Assembly: GCA_000434635.1 (NCBI GenBank)
Contig: HF988124.1
Span: 1-7,200 of the forward strand
Reading direction: 5' to 3'
Source of the DNA: Firmicutes bacterium CAG:110
GTDB lineage: Bacteria; Bacillota; Clostridia; Oscillospirales; Oscillospiraceae
DNA: 7,200 bases
Part shown: piece by piece, positions 1-5,136 of the stretch
Layout: each line of letters opens with the position of its first letter
Position numbering within the stretch: the stretch's first letter is position 1
The notes under the pieces: generated by a model
What the model saw: only the letters and a program-made list of their open reading frames with translations
Told to the model about the DNA's origin: nothing
The model's database searches: none
Program-made: the position numbers and the translations under genes

Positions 1-17
1 GAAAGTGGGATGATTTG

Positions 18-1322
18 TTATCCGTTATGCCCCATGGTCTCCATCTCCGCCTGATGATTTTCGATCAGTCCGGGAAGCGTCTGCGCGTCCCGGAAATAAT
101 CGTACACATTATGCACCCGGCGGCGAATCTGTTCGTCAAAGTACAGACTAACTTTGCCCTTCATAACGCTCACAAAATCGTCCAGATACGCATCCAGATC
201 GGTGTAGAACAGGTCGGTCATGTCGTAGATCACGTACCGGTCGTCCTCGTACACCTTGTCCTGCTCCATCCGGGAAAACGGGATGATGTTTCCATAGATG
301 AACGCATATGGGTTCTCCGCCGTCAGCGCGGCACGTTCGTACACGAACAGGTAAACCACCGGGATGCACTGCCCGCCGTCCGTCTGCCCCTGATATTCCG
401 GGAGCGCCGCCATGATTTGCAGGGACTGGTCGCTTCCCGTTCCGGAAAATGCCGCGCCCACCATCCGGTTGAATGCGTCAAGGGAATGGTATTGCTGTAT
501 CACCACCTGATACTGAATGTCCTTGGGCAGCGTCTCGTCGAACACCTGTTCCCGGGGTGTCTGGACGAAAACATGGGGATCAACCGGGTGAACAAGTGTC
601 CCGTTTGTTTGCGCCAGAAGCTCCTGCACCTTCTGCTGATACTCGAAATGCGCCTGTGTCATTGTCGGCGGTTCGTCCAGATAGGTGTCCTCAAAGTAGG
701 ATTTCAGGTCGTCGGTAATGCCGTCCAGATTTTGTGCCGGTGCAGGTTCGGGCGGCGTTTCCGGCTCTGTTGGCGCCGTTTCTTCCTCAGACTCAGAAAA
801 GTGGAAGAAACACATCCAGTCGTGGCCGAACAGGAAATCATGATTTGTCAGGACCAGATAGTAACCGCTCTCCTCCAGCGTCCCCCATGTGCCGTTTTCC
901 AGTGCCTTGATGTCGTAGGCTTCCGACAAATCCACCAGCATGGTGCCGCCGGAGTGCGCCGGGAAGCGGATATTCTCAACGCGCACCATTCCTCCGGGCA
1001 AAGGCTCCACTTCCCCGTTCCGCCAGCCCATGAGCTTCACCTGCTTCTGGAACTCCAGCGTCTTATCCGACCGGTTCACCACCTCTATGGAGACGATCCC
1101 GTCCCCCAGATAGGTTCCTTTCAGGGACAGATCGTCCCCGTTAAGCCCCGAAAACAGCGTCCGGGCGCAGGACGCCAGCAGAAGCGCGCAGAGCGCCGCC
1201 GCCAACAGCAGATATTTTGTTTTCTTCGGAGATACCCGGCTTTCTACATTCAGATTCACACCGGTTTTTTCTTCAAATGTCTGCCGGATATTACGTAAAT
1301 TATTCTTGGTAAATCGATTCAT
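18..1322 (-). CDS. Membrane-anchored protein, probable anti-sigma partner of the adjacent ECF sigma factor
   Basis: A 434-residue protein that I cannot assign to a named family with certainty. Residues 1-35 are a short basic cytoplasmic segment (NLRNIRQTFEEKTG), residues 37-52 a hydrophobic membrane segment, and the rest is predicted to be extracellular. A beta-rich region (about 65-175) is followed by a Pro/Glu-rich linker (177-197) and a C-terminal domain of about 235 residues. The start ATG overlaps the sigma gene stop as ATGA, and a GGAGG lies at 1329-1333, six bases upstream, so the two are translationally coupled. This arrangement, plus the short cytoplasmic arm and single membrane pass, is typical of sigma/anti-sigma pairs, and the anti-sigma role is inferred from it. 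No zinc-type anti-sigma motif (HxxxCxxC) is present. The membrane segment ends in L-A-S-C (49-52), which also fits a lipoprotein signal. The gene ends just inside the window and no terminator can be seen. Confidence 0.72.
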   Translation of the reverse strand: MNRFTKNNLRNIRQTFEEKTGVNLNVESRVSPKKTKYLLLAAALCALLLASCARTLFSGLNGDDLSLKGTYLGDGIVSIEVVNRSDKTLEFQKQVKLMGWRNGEVEPLPGGMVRVENIRFPAHSGGTMLVDLSEAYDIKALENGTWGTLEESGYYLVLTNHDFLFGHDWMCFFHFSESEEETAPTEPETPPEPAPAQNLDGITDDLKSYFEDTYLDEPPTMTQAHFEYQQKVQELLAQTNGTLVHPVDPHVFVQTPREQVFDETLPKDIQYQVVIQQYHSLDAFNRMVGAAFSGTGSDQSLQIMAALPEYQGQTDGGQCIPVVYLFVYERAALTAENPYAFIYGNIIPFSRMEQDKVYEDDRYVIYDMTDLFYTDLDAYLDDFVSVMKGKVSLYFDEQIRRRVHNVYDYFRDAQTLPGLIENHQAEMETMGHNG

Positions 1323-1873
1323 TCCGCACCTCCCCAGGCTTGCGACAGCTTTTCCCTGAGCAGACGCTTGCTGCGGTACAGGGAGTTGTCCACCTGCTTC
1401 ACCGTCATTCCCAATGCCAATGCGATCTGCCGCGGCTTCTGGTCGTAATAATACCGCCGCACCAGAATTTCCCGCCCCGGCTCGTCCAGAGAATTCACCG
1501 TTTCCAGCAGCTCCCGCCGGGTCTCCTTGCGCATGGCTTCCTCCTGAAGCCCCAGGGTCTGCGCCAGTACGGCCTCCTCCAGCGGAAGCACGCCCCGGCG
1601 GGTGATCTCCCGAAAGCGGTCAATGGCGCGGCTTCTCACCACGATGCACAGCCAGCTCTTCAGGCTTCCCTTTTCGGGGTCGAATTTTTCCGGATGCTCC
1701 CAGAGGTAGATGAACGTGTCCGCGACACATTCCTCCACATCCTGAGCGCACCCGACCTTCTCCAGCACCGCGCTGGCAATCGGCCAGAGCAGACGGGAGT
1801 ATTTATCGATGACCGCGCTCACCGCCTGCTCGTCCCGGCGGGCGATTGCTTCGATCACGGCTTTATCCTTCAC
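1319..1873 (-). CDS. RNA polymerase sigma factor, ECF (sigma-70 family group 4)
   Basis: A 184-residue sigma factor, the usual ECF size, that would direct RNA polymerase to a specific promoter set. In the numbering from the GTG start, region 2 spans about residues 15-93, with the core-binding and -10 recognition segment (DVEECVADTFIYLWEHPEKFD, then KSWLCIVVRSRAIDRFRE). A linker follows, and region 4 lies at about 120-176, with the helix-turn-helix KPRQIALALGMTVKQVDNSL. I chose GTG at 1873 because a strong GAGGTGA (1879-1885) sits five bases upstream. In-frame ATGs at 1912 and 1906 would add 13 or 11 residues but have no ribosome binding site and fall in the likely promoter. The gene is coupled by ATGA overlap to the downstream membrane protein, its probable anti-sigma factor. 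A terminator upstream separates it from spoVAC. The regulon cannot be deduced from the sequence. Confidence 0.9.
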   Translation of the reverse strand: MKDKAVIEAIARRDEQAVSAVIDKYSRLLWPIASAVLEKVGCAQDVEECVADTFIYLWEHPEKFDPEKGSLKSWLCIVVRSRAIDRFREITRRGVLPLEEAVLAQTLGLQEEAMRKETRRELLETVNSLDEPGREILVRRYYYDQKPRQIALALGMTVKQVDNSLYRSKRLLREKLSQAWGGAE

Positions 1874-1901
1874 GGGCGTCACCTCGTTCCTTTTTTGACC
1901 G

Positions 1902-1931
1902 GTCATATCCATAATACGGCGAATTTTTCAA
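1902..1931 (-). promoter_or_regulatory. Candidate promoter of the sigma/anti-sigma unit
   Basis: On the minus strand TTGAAA (1931-1926) is followed after 18 bases by TATGAC (1907-1902). Transcription would start near 1895 and leave a leader of roughly 20 bases before the GTG start at 1873. The -10 match is only fair, and an autoregulated ECF-type promoter in the same A/T-rich stretch cannot be excluded. Confidence 0.35.
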
Positions 1932-1954
1932 AAACGCTTTTTTGCGCGGGAATG

Positions 1955-1987
1955 AAAAACGCTGTCATCTTACTTCGGATGACAGCG
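1955..1987 (-). terminator. Rho-independent terminator after spoVAC
   Basis: On the minus strand a 10-base-pair stem (CGCTGTCATC paired with GATGACAGCG, plus strand 1978-1987 and 1960-1969) with an eight-base loop is followed by a short T tract (TTTTT). It lies seven bases past the spoVAC stop codon and before the sigma promoter, so it ends the luxS-nucleosidase-spoVAC unit. Confidence 0.8.
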
Positions 1988-1993
1988 CCTCTT

Positions 1994-2431
1994 CTATAGA
2001 ATCGTATACAGCCAGTAAATAAACCCATACACCACGCTTGCGGCCAGGCCGTACACGATCACCGGCCCCGCGATGGTGAACATTTTTGCGCCCACGCCCA
2101 GCACGAAGCCCTCGGTCTTGAATTCCACGGCCGGGGCGGCGATGGCGTTGGCAAATCCCGTGATTGGCACCAGCGTACCGGCTCCCGCATGCTTGGCGAT
2201 GTCGTCGTACACGCTCAGACCCGTCAGTAGTGCGGACAGCGCCACCAGCGTCATGGACGCGGCCGTTCCGGCGTCCTGCTTTTCCAGTCCCCAGGCGCCG
2301 TAGCAGTTCGTGAATATCTGCCCGACCACACAGATCAGCCCGCCAATCCAGAAAGCGTTCAGGCAGTCGCGCCACATGGGCGATTTGGGCGCCATCCGTG
2401 CCACCAGAGCGCCGTATTGTTTTTCCGTCAT
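1994..2431 (-). CDS. spoVAC: Stage V sporulation protein AC (SpoVAC/SpoVAEB family)
   Basis: A 145-residue polytopic membrane protein. In spore formers SpoVA proteins move dipicolinic acid across the inner spore membrane during sporulation and germination, and SpoVAC has been linked to channel activity. Family marks seen here are the N-terminal APKSP segment, AFWIGGLICVVGQ (26-38), LTGLSVYDDIAKHAGAGTLVPITGFANA (69-96) and EFKTEGFVLGVGAKMF (103-118). Hydrophobic stretches lie at about 27-43, 58-75, 110-123 and 125-143. The length agrees with SpoVAC (about 150) rather than the shorter SpoVAEB. A GGAGGG (2439-2444) lies seven bases before the ATG. The usual partners spoVAD and spoVAE are absent: a nucleosidase gene lies 40 bases upstream and a terminator follows directly. 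No forespore (sigma-G) promoter is obvious in the short gap. It may be an extra copy working outside the main spoVA operon; that is inference. Confidence 0.88.
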   Translation of the reverse strand: MTEKQYGALVARMAPKSPMWRDCLNAFWIGGLICVVGQIFTNCYGAWGLEKQDAGTAASMTLVALSALLTGLSVYDDIAKHAGAGTLVPITGFANAIAAPAVEFKTEGFVLGVGAKMFTIAGPVIVYGLAASVVYGFIYWLYTIL

Positions 2432-2440
2432 GTTGAATCC

Positions 2441-2464
2441 CTCCGGAGGTAGCTTTCCCCGGAG
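2441..2464 (-). promoter_or_regulatory. Hairpin overlapping the spoVAC ribosome binding site
   Basis: On the minus strand CTCCGG (2464-2459) can pair with CCGGAG (2446-2441), enclosing a 12-base loop in which a further GG can pair with CC around one unpaired T. The 3' arm contains most of the GGAGG of spoVAC, so the structure would hide the ribosome binding site. A regulatory role is inferred only. Confidence 0.35.
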
Positions 2465-2471
2465 AATACAA

Positions 2472-3188
2472 TCAATTCATCATTTCCGCTTCATGCAGGT
2501 GTTTTGCCAGCCTGCAGGTGACCTCGGCGCAGCGGTGGGCGGCGATTTTTTCAAATGTGGGATAGTCCATTTCCGCGCTGTCGTCCGCTTTGTCGGAGAT
2601 GGCGCGGAGGATGACGAAGGGAACGCTGTTGCGGTAGGCCGTCTGGGCGATGGCCGCGCCCTCCATTTCCGTACACAGTCCCTGGGTGTTTGCCACGATT
2701 TTTTCCTTCACCGCTGGGTCGGCTACGAACTGGTCGCCGCTGGCGACCCTGCCCACCCGGGTGTGACCGGGATTTACCGCTTCCGCCGCCGCAAAGGCGT
2801 AGCTGAGCATCGTGTCATCGGCGGGAAACGCGATGACATCCATCCCCGGAACCTTGCCGAAGGGATAGCCGAAATGGATGCAGTCAAAGTCATGGTACAT
2901 GGCGTCCCGGCTCACCACCAGATCGCCGATGTCCAGCTGGGCGCAAAGGGAACCGGCAATACCGGTGTTCACCAGATGGGTCACGCCGAAGCAGTCGCAG
3001 AGGATCTGCACGCACAGCGCCGCGTTGACCTTGCCCACGCCGCACTGCACCAGAACCACGGGAAGTCCCATCAGCACGCCCTCGTGGAAGGTGCTGCCCG
3101 CTTTCTTTGTGGAGGCCACCTGCTCCATTTCGGAAAGCAGTGTTTCAACCTCCACATCCATCGCGCCAATAATTCCTAATTTCGTCAT
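2472..3188 (-). CDS. mtnN: 5'-methylthioadenosine/S-adenosylhomocysteine nucleosidase
   Basis: A 238-residue cytosolic enzyme (MTAN/Pfs) that removes adenine from S-adenosylhomocysteine and methylthioadenosine. With the first substrate it yields S-ribosylhomocysteine, the substrate of LuxS encoded just upstream. The N-terminus KLGIIGAMDVEVETL carries Glu13, matching E. coli Glu12. NTGIAGSL (74-81) is the conserved glycine-rich segment. TEMEGAAIAQ (173-182) holds Glu176 (E. coli Glu174), and RAISDKAD holds Ser198 and the catalytic Asp199 (E. coli Asp197), so it looks active. The open frame extends 14 codons further upstream to 3230, but that part overlaps the end of luxS. I chose ATG 3188 because it begins the family N-terminus and has AAGGAG (3195-3200), which overlaps the luxS stop codon. 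The luxS stop and this start are 10 bases apart, so the two are one operon. Confidence 0.95.
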   Translation of the reverse strand: MTKLGIIGAMDVEVETLLSEMEQVASTKKAGSTFHEGVLMGLPVVLVQCGVGKVNAALCVQILCDCFGVTHLVNTGIAGSLCAQLDIGDLVVSRDAMYHDFDCIHFGYPFGKVPGMDVIAFPADDTMLSYAFAAAEAVNPGHTRVGRVASGDQFVADPAVKEKIVANTQGLCTEMEGAAIAQTAYRNSVPFVILRAISDKADDSAEMDYPTFEKIAAHRCAEVTCRLAKHLHEAEMMN

Positions 3189-3198
3189 TGTTTTCTCC

Positions 3199-3675
3199 TT
3201 ATTCCGGGTAAACCAGTCGGCTGTCGTCAATGTTCTCCAACAGCGCGGCGTATTTTCTGCCCCAATAATTTGCCATGGACAGGTTCATGTCCAGGTAGTT
3301 GCCGCAGTCTTTTGGACTTGCCCCCGGCACCTCTCCCCGGTAGTCCCGGATGAAGCGGAAGCAGTCCAGCACCAGCGGAACAACGTCTTTGGACGTGTGG
3401 TCCCCGGTCAGCAGGAGGTAAAAACCCGTCCGGCAGCCCATGGGGCCGAAGTAAAGCACCTTGTCTTTCCATGTCGGCTCGTTTCTCAGGTAGGTTGCCG
3501 CAAGATGCTCGATGGTATGCACCTCGGCGGTGTTCATCACCGGCTCGTCGTTGGGCTTCGTCAGGCGCAGGTCGAAGGTCGTCACCGTCTCCGCCCCCAC
3601 CTTATCCTTCCGGGAGACGTACAGCCCCGGCTGCAATTTAATGTGGTCAATGGTAAAGCTGGTTATTTTTTCCAT
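3199..3675 (-). CDS. luxS: S-ribosylhomocysteine lyase LuxS (AI-2 synthesis)
   Basis: A 158-residue cytosolic metalloenzyme that cleaves S-ribosylhomocysteine into homocysteine and DPD, the precursor of autoinducer-2. The metal-binding motif HTIEH (His53, Glu56, His57) is intact. The third ligand is Cys124 in SPKDCGNY and the catalytic cysteine is Cys81 in FGPMGCRTGFY. The length matches the family (about 155-160), and the start MEKITSFTIDHIKLQPG is the normal LuxS N-terminus. The frame stays open 76 codons further to 3903, but I rejected that extension: GGAGGG (3682-3687) lies just before ATG 3675, and the promoter lies inside the extension. The gene leads an operon with the nucleosidase and probably spoVAC. 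Whether AI-2 is a signal here or only a by-product of methyl recycling cannot be told from sequence. Confidence 0.95.
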   Translation of the reverse strand: MEKITSFTIDHIKLQPGLYVSRKDKVGAETVTTFDLRLTKPNDEPVMNTAEVHTIEHLAATYLRNEPTWKDKVLYFGPMGCRTGFYLLLTGDHTSKDVVPLVLDCFRFIRDYRGEVPGASPKDCGNYLDMNLSMANYWGRKYAALLENIDDSRLVYPE

Positions 3676-3701
3676 GTCATTCCCTCCGTTTTCTACGGAA
3701 A

Positions 3702-3730
3702 AGGATACCACATTCCAGTCGTTATTGCAA
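3702..3730 (-). promoter_or_regulatory. Sigma-A-type promoter of the luxS operon
   Basis: On the minus strand TTGCAA (3730-3725), a 17-base spacer and TATCCT (3707-3702) form a good housekeeping promoter, with TG one base before the -10 hexamer (extended -10). The start point would be near 3695, giving a leader of only about 20 bases before the luxS ATG. This leaves no room for a riboswitch. Confidence 0.6.
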
Positions 3731-3743
3731 GCAAAACCGCCCG

Positions 3744-3778
3744 CAACCAGTGGTTGAGTCCATTTCAACCGCCGGTTG
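3744..3778. promoter_or_regulatory. Tandem palindromic operator candidate, CAACC-N3-GGTTG twice
   Basis: Two 13-base inverted repeats, CAACCAGTGGTTG (3744-3756) and CAACCGCCGGTTG (3766-3778), share identical five-base arms and differ only in the central three bases. Their centres are 22 bases apart, about two helical turns, so two dimers could bind the same DNA face. They begin 14 bases upstream of the luxS -35 box and lie upstream of the divergent regulator gene. Binding protein unknown; the adjacent HTH protein is the obvious candidate. Confidence 0.55.
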
Positions 3779-3794
3779 GGAAAAAATTCTTCCC
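3778..3794. promoter_or_regulatory. Adjacent 17-base imperfect palindrome
   Basis: The sequence GGGAAAAAATTCTTCCC is a near-symmetric dyad with arms GGGAA and TTCCC and two further matched pairs inside. It abuts the second CAACC-N3-GGTTG site, sharing its last G. No T tract follows on either strand, so it is not a terminator. A protein-binding site is possible, but A/T-rich dyads of this size also arise by chance. Confidence 0.25.
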
Positions 3795-3928
3795 ATATTA
3801 ACGAACATTTTATAGCTTTTTCGTCCCGGTTATGGCATGATATAGGCAGTTGCAACGACTGATACCCTTCCGGCAAGGCAAAACGCCCTGCCATGTACTT
3901 CATTTAAGGAAAAGGAGATCAATAGAAT
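3787..3928 (+). promoter_or_regulatory. Upstream region and leader of the HTH-LiaF regulator gene
   Basis: No gene is seen here. Two weak plus-strand promoter candidates exist: TTCTTC (3787-3792), 18 bases, TATAGC (3811-3816); and an extended -10 TGATATAGG (3838-3846) without a good -35 box. The probable leader contains a hairpin, GGCAAGGC (3872-3879) pairing with GCCCTGCC (3885-3892), seven pairs with one mismatch and a five-base loop. AGGAG at 3913-3917 is the ribosome binding site of the gene, 11 bases before its ATG, a slightly long spacing. Confidence 0.35.
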
Positions 3929-4948
3929 ATGGAAGAAACATTGGGAAAGCGGATCGTCTTCCACCGCAAGCGTCTGGGACTGACTCAGGACGCCCTTGCG
4001 GAGCTGATGGGCGTCACCGCGCAGGCCGTGAGCAAATGGGAAAATGACCAGTCTTGCCCGGACATCGGCGCACTGCCGAAGCTGGCGGAGATTTTCGGCA
4101 TCTCCACTGACGAGCTGCTGGGGGTCGAACGGAAAGAGGTTCACCCCGCCGAGATCGTCCCGGCGGACGGGGAAGAAAACGACGTACATCCGGAAATGAC
4201 ATGGGAACTGTCTCTGGACGACGGAAAGAAAGGCGGCATTGGCCTTGCCATCTGGATTTTACTGGTGGGCGGCATCATGCTGACATCCTATCTTCTGAAC
4301 TTCCACGCGAAGCTCTGGGACGTAGTCTGGCCGTCGGCGCTTCTGGTGTTCGGCATTTTCGGGCTGTTTCCCCGATTTTCCTTCTTCCGGCTGGGCTGCT
4401 CCCTGTTCGGACTGTATTTTCTGATGAGCAATCTGAACTTTGCCCCCTTCCGACTGGGGCGGGAGTTTCTTCTGCCGGTTCTTCTGCTGCTGTTCGGCGG
4501 CAGTCTGCTGGTGGACACTCTTCGCAAGTCGAAAAACGGCACGCACAACAGCGGCTGCTTTTCCTTCCACCCCACCAGAAACGGCGGCCGCAAAAAAGAG
4601 CACTGCACCTGCACCGGCAATTTCTTTGACTGCGACACAGCCTTCGGCGAGAACCACTACACCATCCTCCTGCCCACGCTGGGCGGCGGCAGTGCGGACG
4701 TGAGCTTCGGCAGTTTGTCCGTTGATCTTCAGAAATGTGAGCATCTCGGCGAAAACTGCACCGTCGATCTGAACTGCGCTTTCGGCGAGCTGGTGCTGAT
4801 CGTCCCCGGCCGCTTCCGGGTGGAGCCGGCCAAGAGCGCCGCGTTTGCAAGCGTATCGGTTTCCGGCGCGCCGGATGACGATGCGGCAGAGGTCATCCAC
4901 GTCAACTGCGATGCCAGCTTCGGCGAAATTTCCATCCGCTACGTATAA
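3929..4948 (+). CDS. Membrane-bound HTH (Cro/C1-type) regulator fused to LiaF-like domain
   Basis: A 339-residue protein with three parts. Residues 7-64 are a Cro/C1-type helix-turn-helix (KRLGLTQDALAELMGVTAQAVSKWEN, then ALPKLAEIFGISTDELL). After a charged linker, about four hydrophobic segments (104-122, 131-147, 152-167, 178-195) resemble the LiaI/LiaF membrane region. Residues 230-339 form a repetitive beta domain with recurring FG turns (AFGEN, SFGSL, AFGEL, SFGEI), like the C-terminal domain of LiaF and other cell-wall-stress proteins. In the Lia system LiaF restrains a sensor kinase; here a DNA-binding domain is joined directly, so a one-protein envelope sensor and regulator is plausible. 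With four segments both ends should be cytoplasmic. Eight cysteines lie in 210-327, including HCTCTG (225-230). It is monocistronic between the operator region and a strong terminator. Targets are unknown; autoregulation and luxS are guesses. Confidence 0.82.
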   Translation: MEETLGKRIVFHRKRLGLTQDALAELMGVTAQAVSKWENDQSCPDIGALPKLAEIFGISTDELLGVERKEVHPAEIVPADGEENDVHPEMTWELSLDDGKKGGIGLAIWILLVGGIMLTSYLLNFHAKLWDVVWPSALLVFGIFGLFPRFSFFRLGCSLFGLYFLMSNLNFAPFRLGREFLLPVLLLLFGGSLLVDTLRKSKNGTHNSGCFSFHPTRNGGRKKEHCTCTGNFFDCDTAFGENHYTILLPTLGGGSADVSFGSLSVDLQKCEHLGENCTVDLNCAFGELVLIVPGRFRVEPAKSAAFASVSVSGAPDDDAAEVIHVNCDASFGEISIRYV

Positions 4949-4966
4949 TTTTATCGATTTTTCCAT

Positions 4967-5012
4967 GCGCGGACTTTCCCCGAAACTATGGGAAGTCCGC
5001 GCGTTTGCTTTA
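4967..5012 (+). terminator. Strong rho-independent terminator
   Basis: GCGCGGACTTTCCC (4967-4980) pairs with GGGAAGTCCGCGC (4990-5002), 13 pairs with one bulged base and a nine-base loop, followed by the T-rich GTTTGCTTTATC. It begins 18 bases after the regulator stop codon. In the reverse direction no T tract follows, so it acts on the plus strand only. Confidence 0.85.
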
Positions 5013-5073
5013 TCGCCCGGAACCCCGCGGTTTCGACCTGTTTCTCTTTTTTTACCTTTTCTTCCGATTTCCC

Positions 5074-5102
5074 TTGCTTTTTTTCTTTGTCGATGGTAGA
5101 AT
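5074..5102 (+). promoter_or_regulatory. Promoter of the 681-residue surface protein gene
   Basis: TTGCTT (5074-5079), a 17-base spacer and TAGAAT (5097-5102) with an extended -10 TG form a strong sigma-A-type promoter, giving a leader of about 28 bases. A pyrimidine-rich stretch (about 5039-5090) precedes and overlaps it. The -10 lies in an ATGGTA/TACCAT dyad (5093-5098 and 5114-5119) that could be an operator. The ribosome binding site is a modest AGGG at 5126-5129. Confidence 0.7.
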
Positions 5103-5136
5103 ACTATTGACTATACCATAAAGGCAGGGATGAACT

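Noticed and set aside
15..1298. Long plus-strand open frame opposite the anti-sigma gene
   Set aside because: Its translation has low-complexity, His/Arg/Leu-rich composition with no domain. It is a by-product of codon bias in the coherent minus-strand gene, which has a ribosome binding site and operon context.
3685..3699. Small hairpin TCCGT/ACGGA next to the luxS ribosome binding site, possible translational control
   Set aside because: With the predicted start point near 3695 the 5' arm would mostly not be transcribed, so the RNA hairpin would not form.
3676..3903. An N-terminal extension of LuxS by 76 residues, since the frame stays open to 3903
   Set aside because: The family N-terminus begins at ATG 3675 with a good ribosome binding site, and the promoter and palindromic sites lie inside the extension.
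3676..3928. SAM or SAH riboswitch before luxS
   Set aside because: The predicted leader is only about 20 bases, and no aptamer-like set of helices was recognised in the region.
3929..4948. Prophage repressor, because of the Cro/C1-type helix-turn-helix
   Set aside because: The protein continues into membrane and LiaF-like domains, and no integrase, phage gene or attachment repeat is present in the window.
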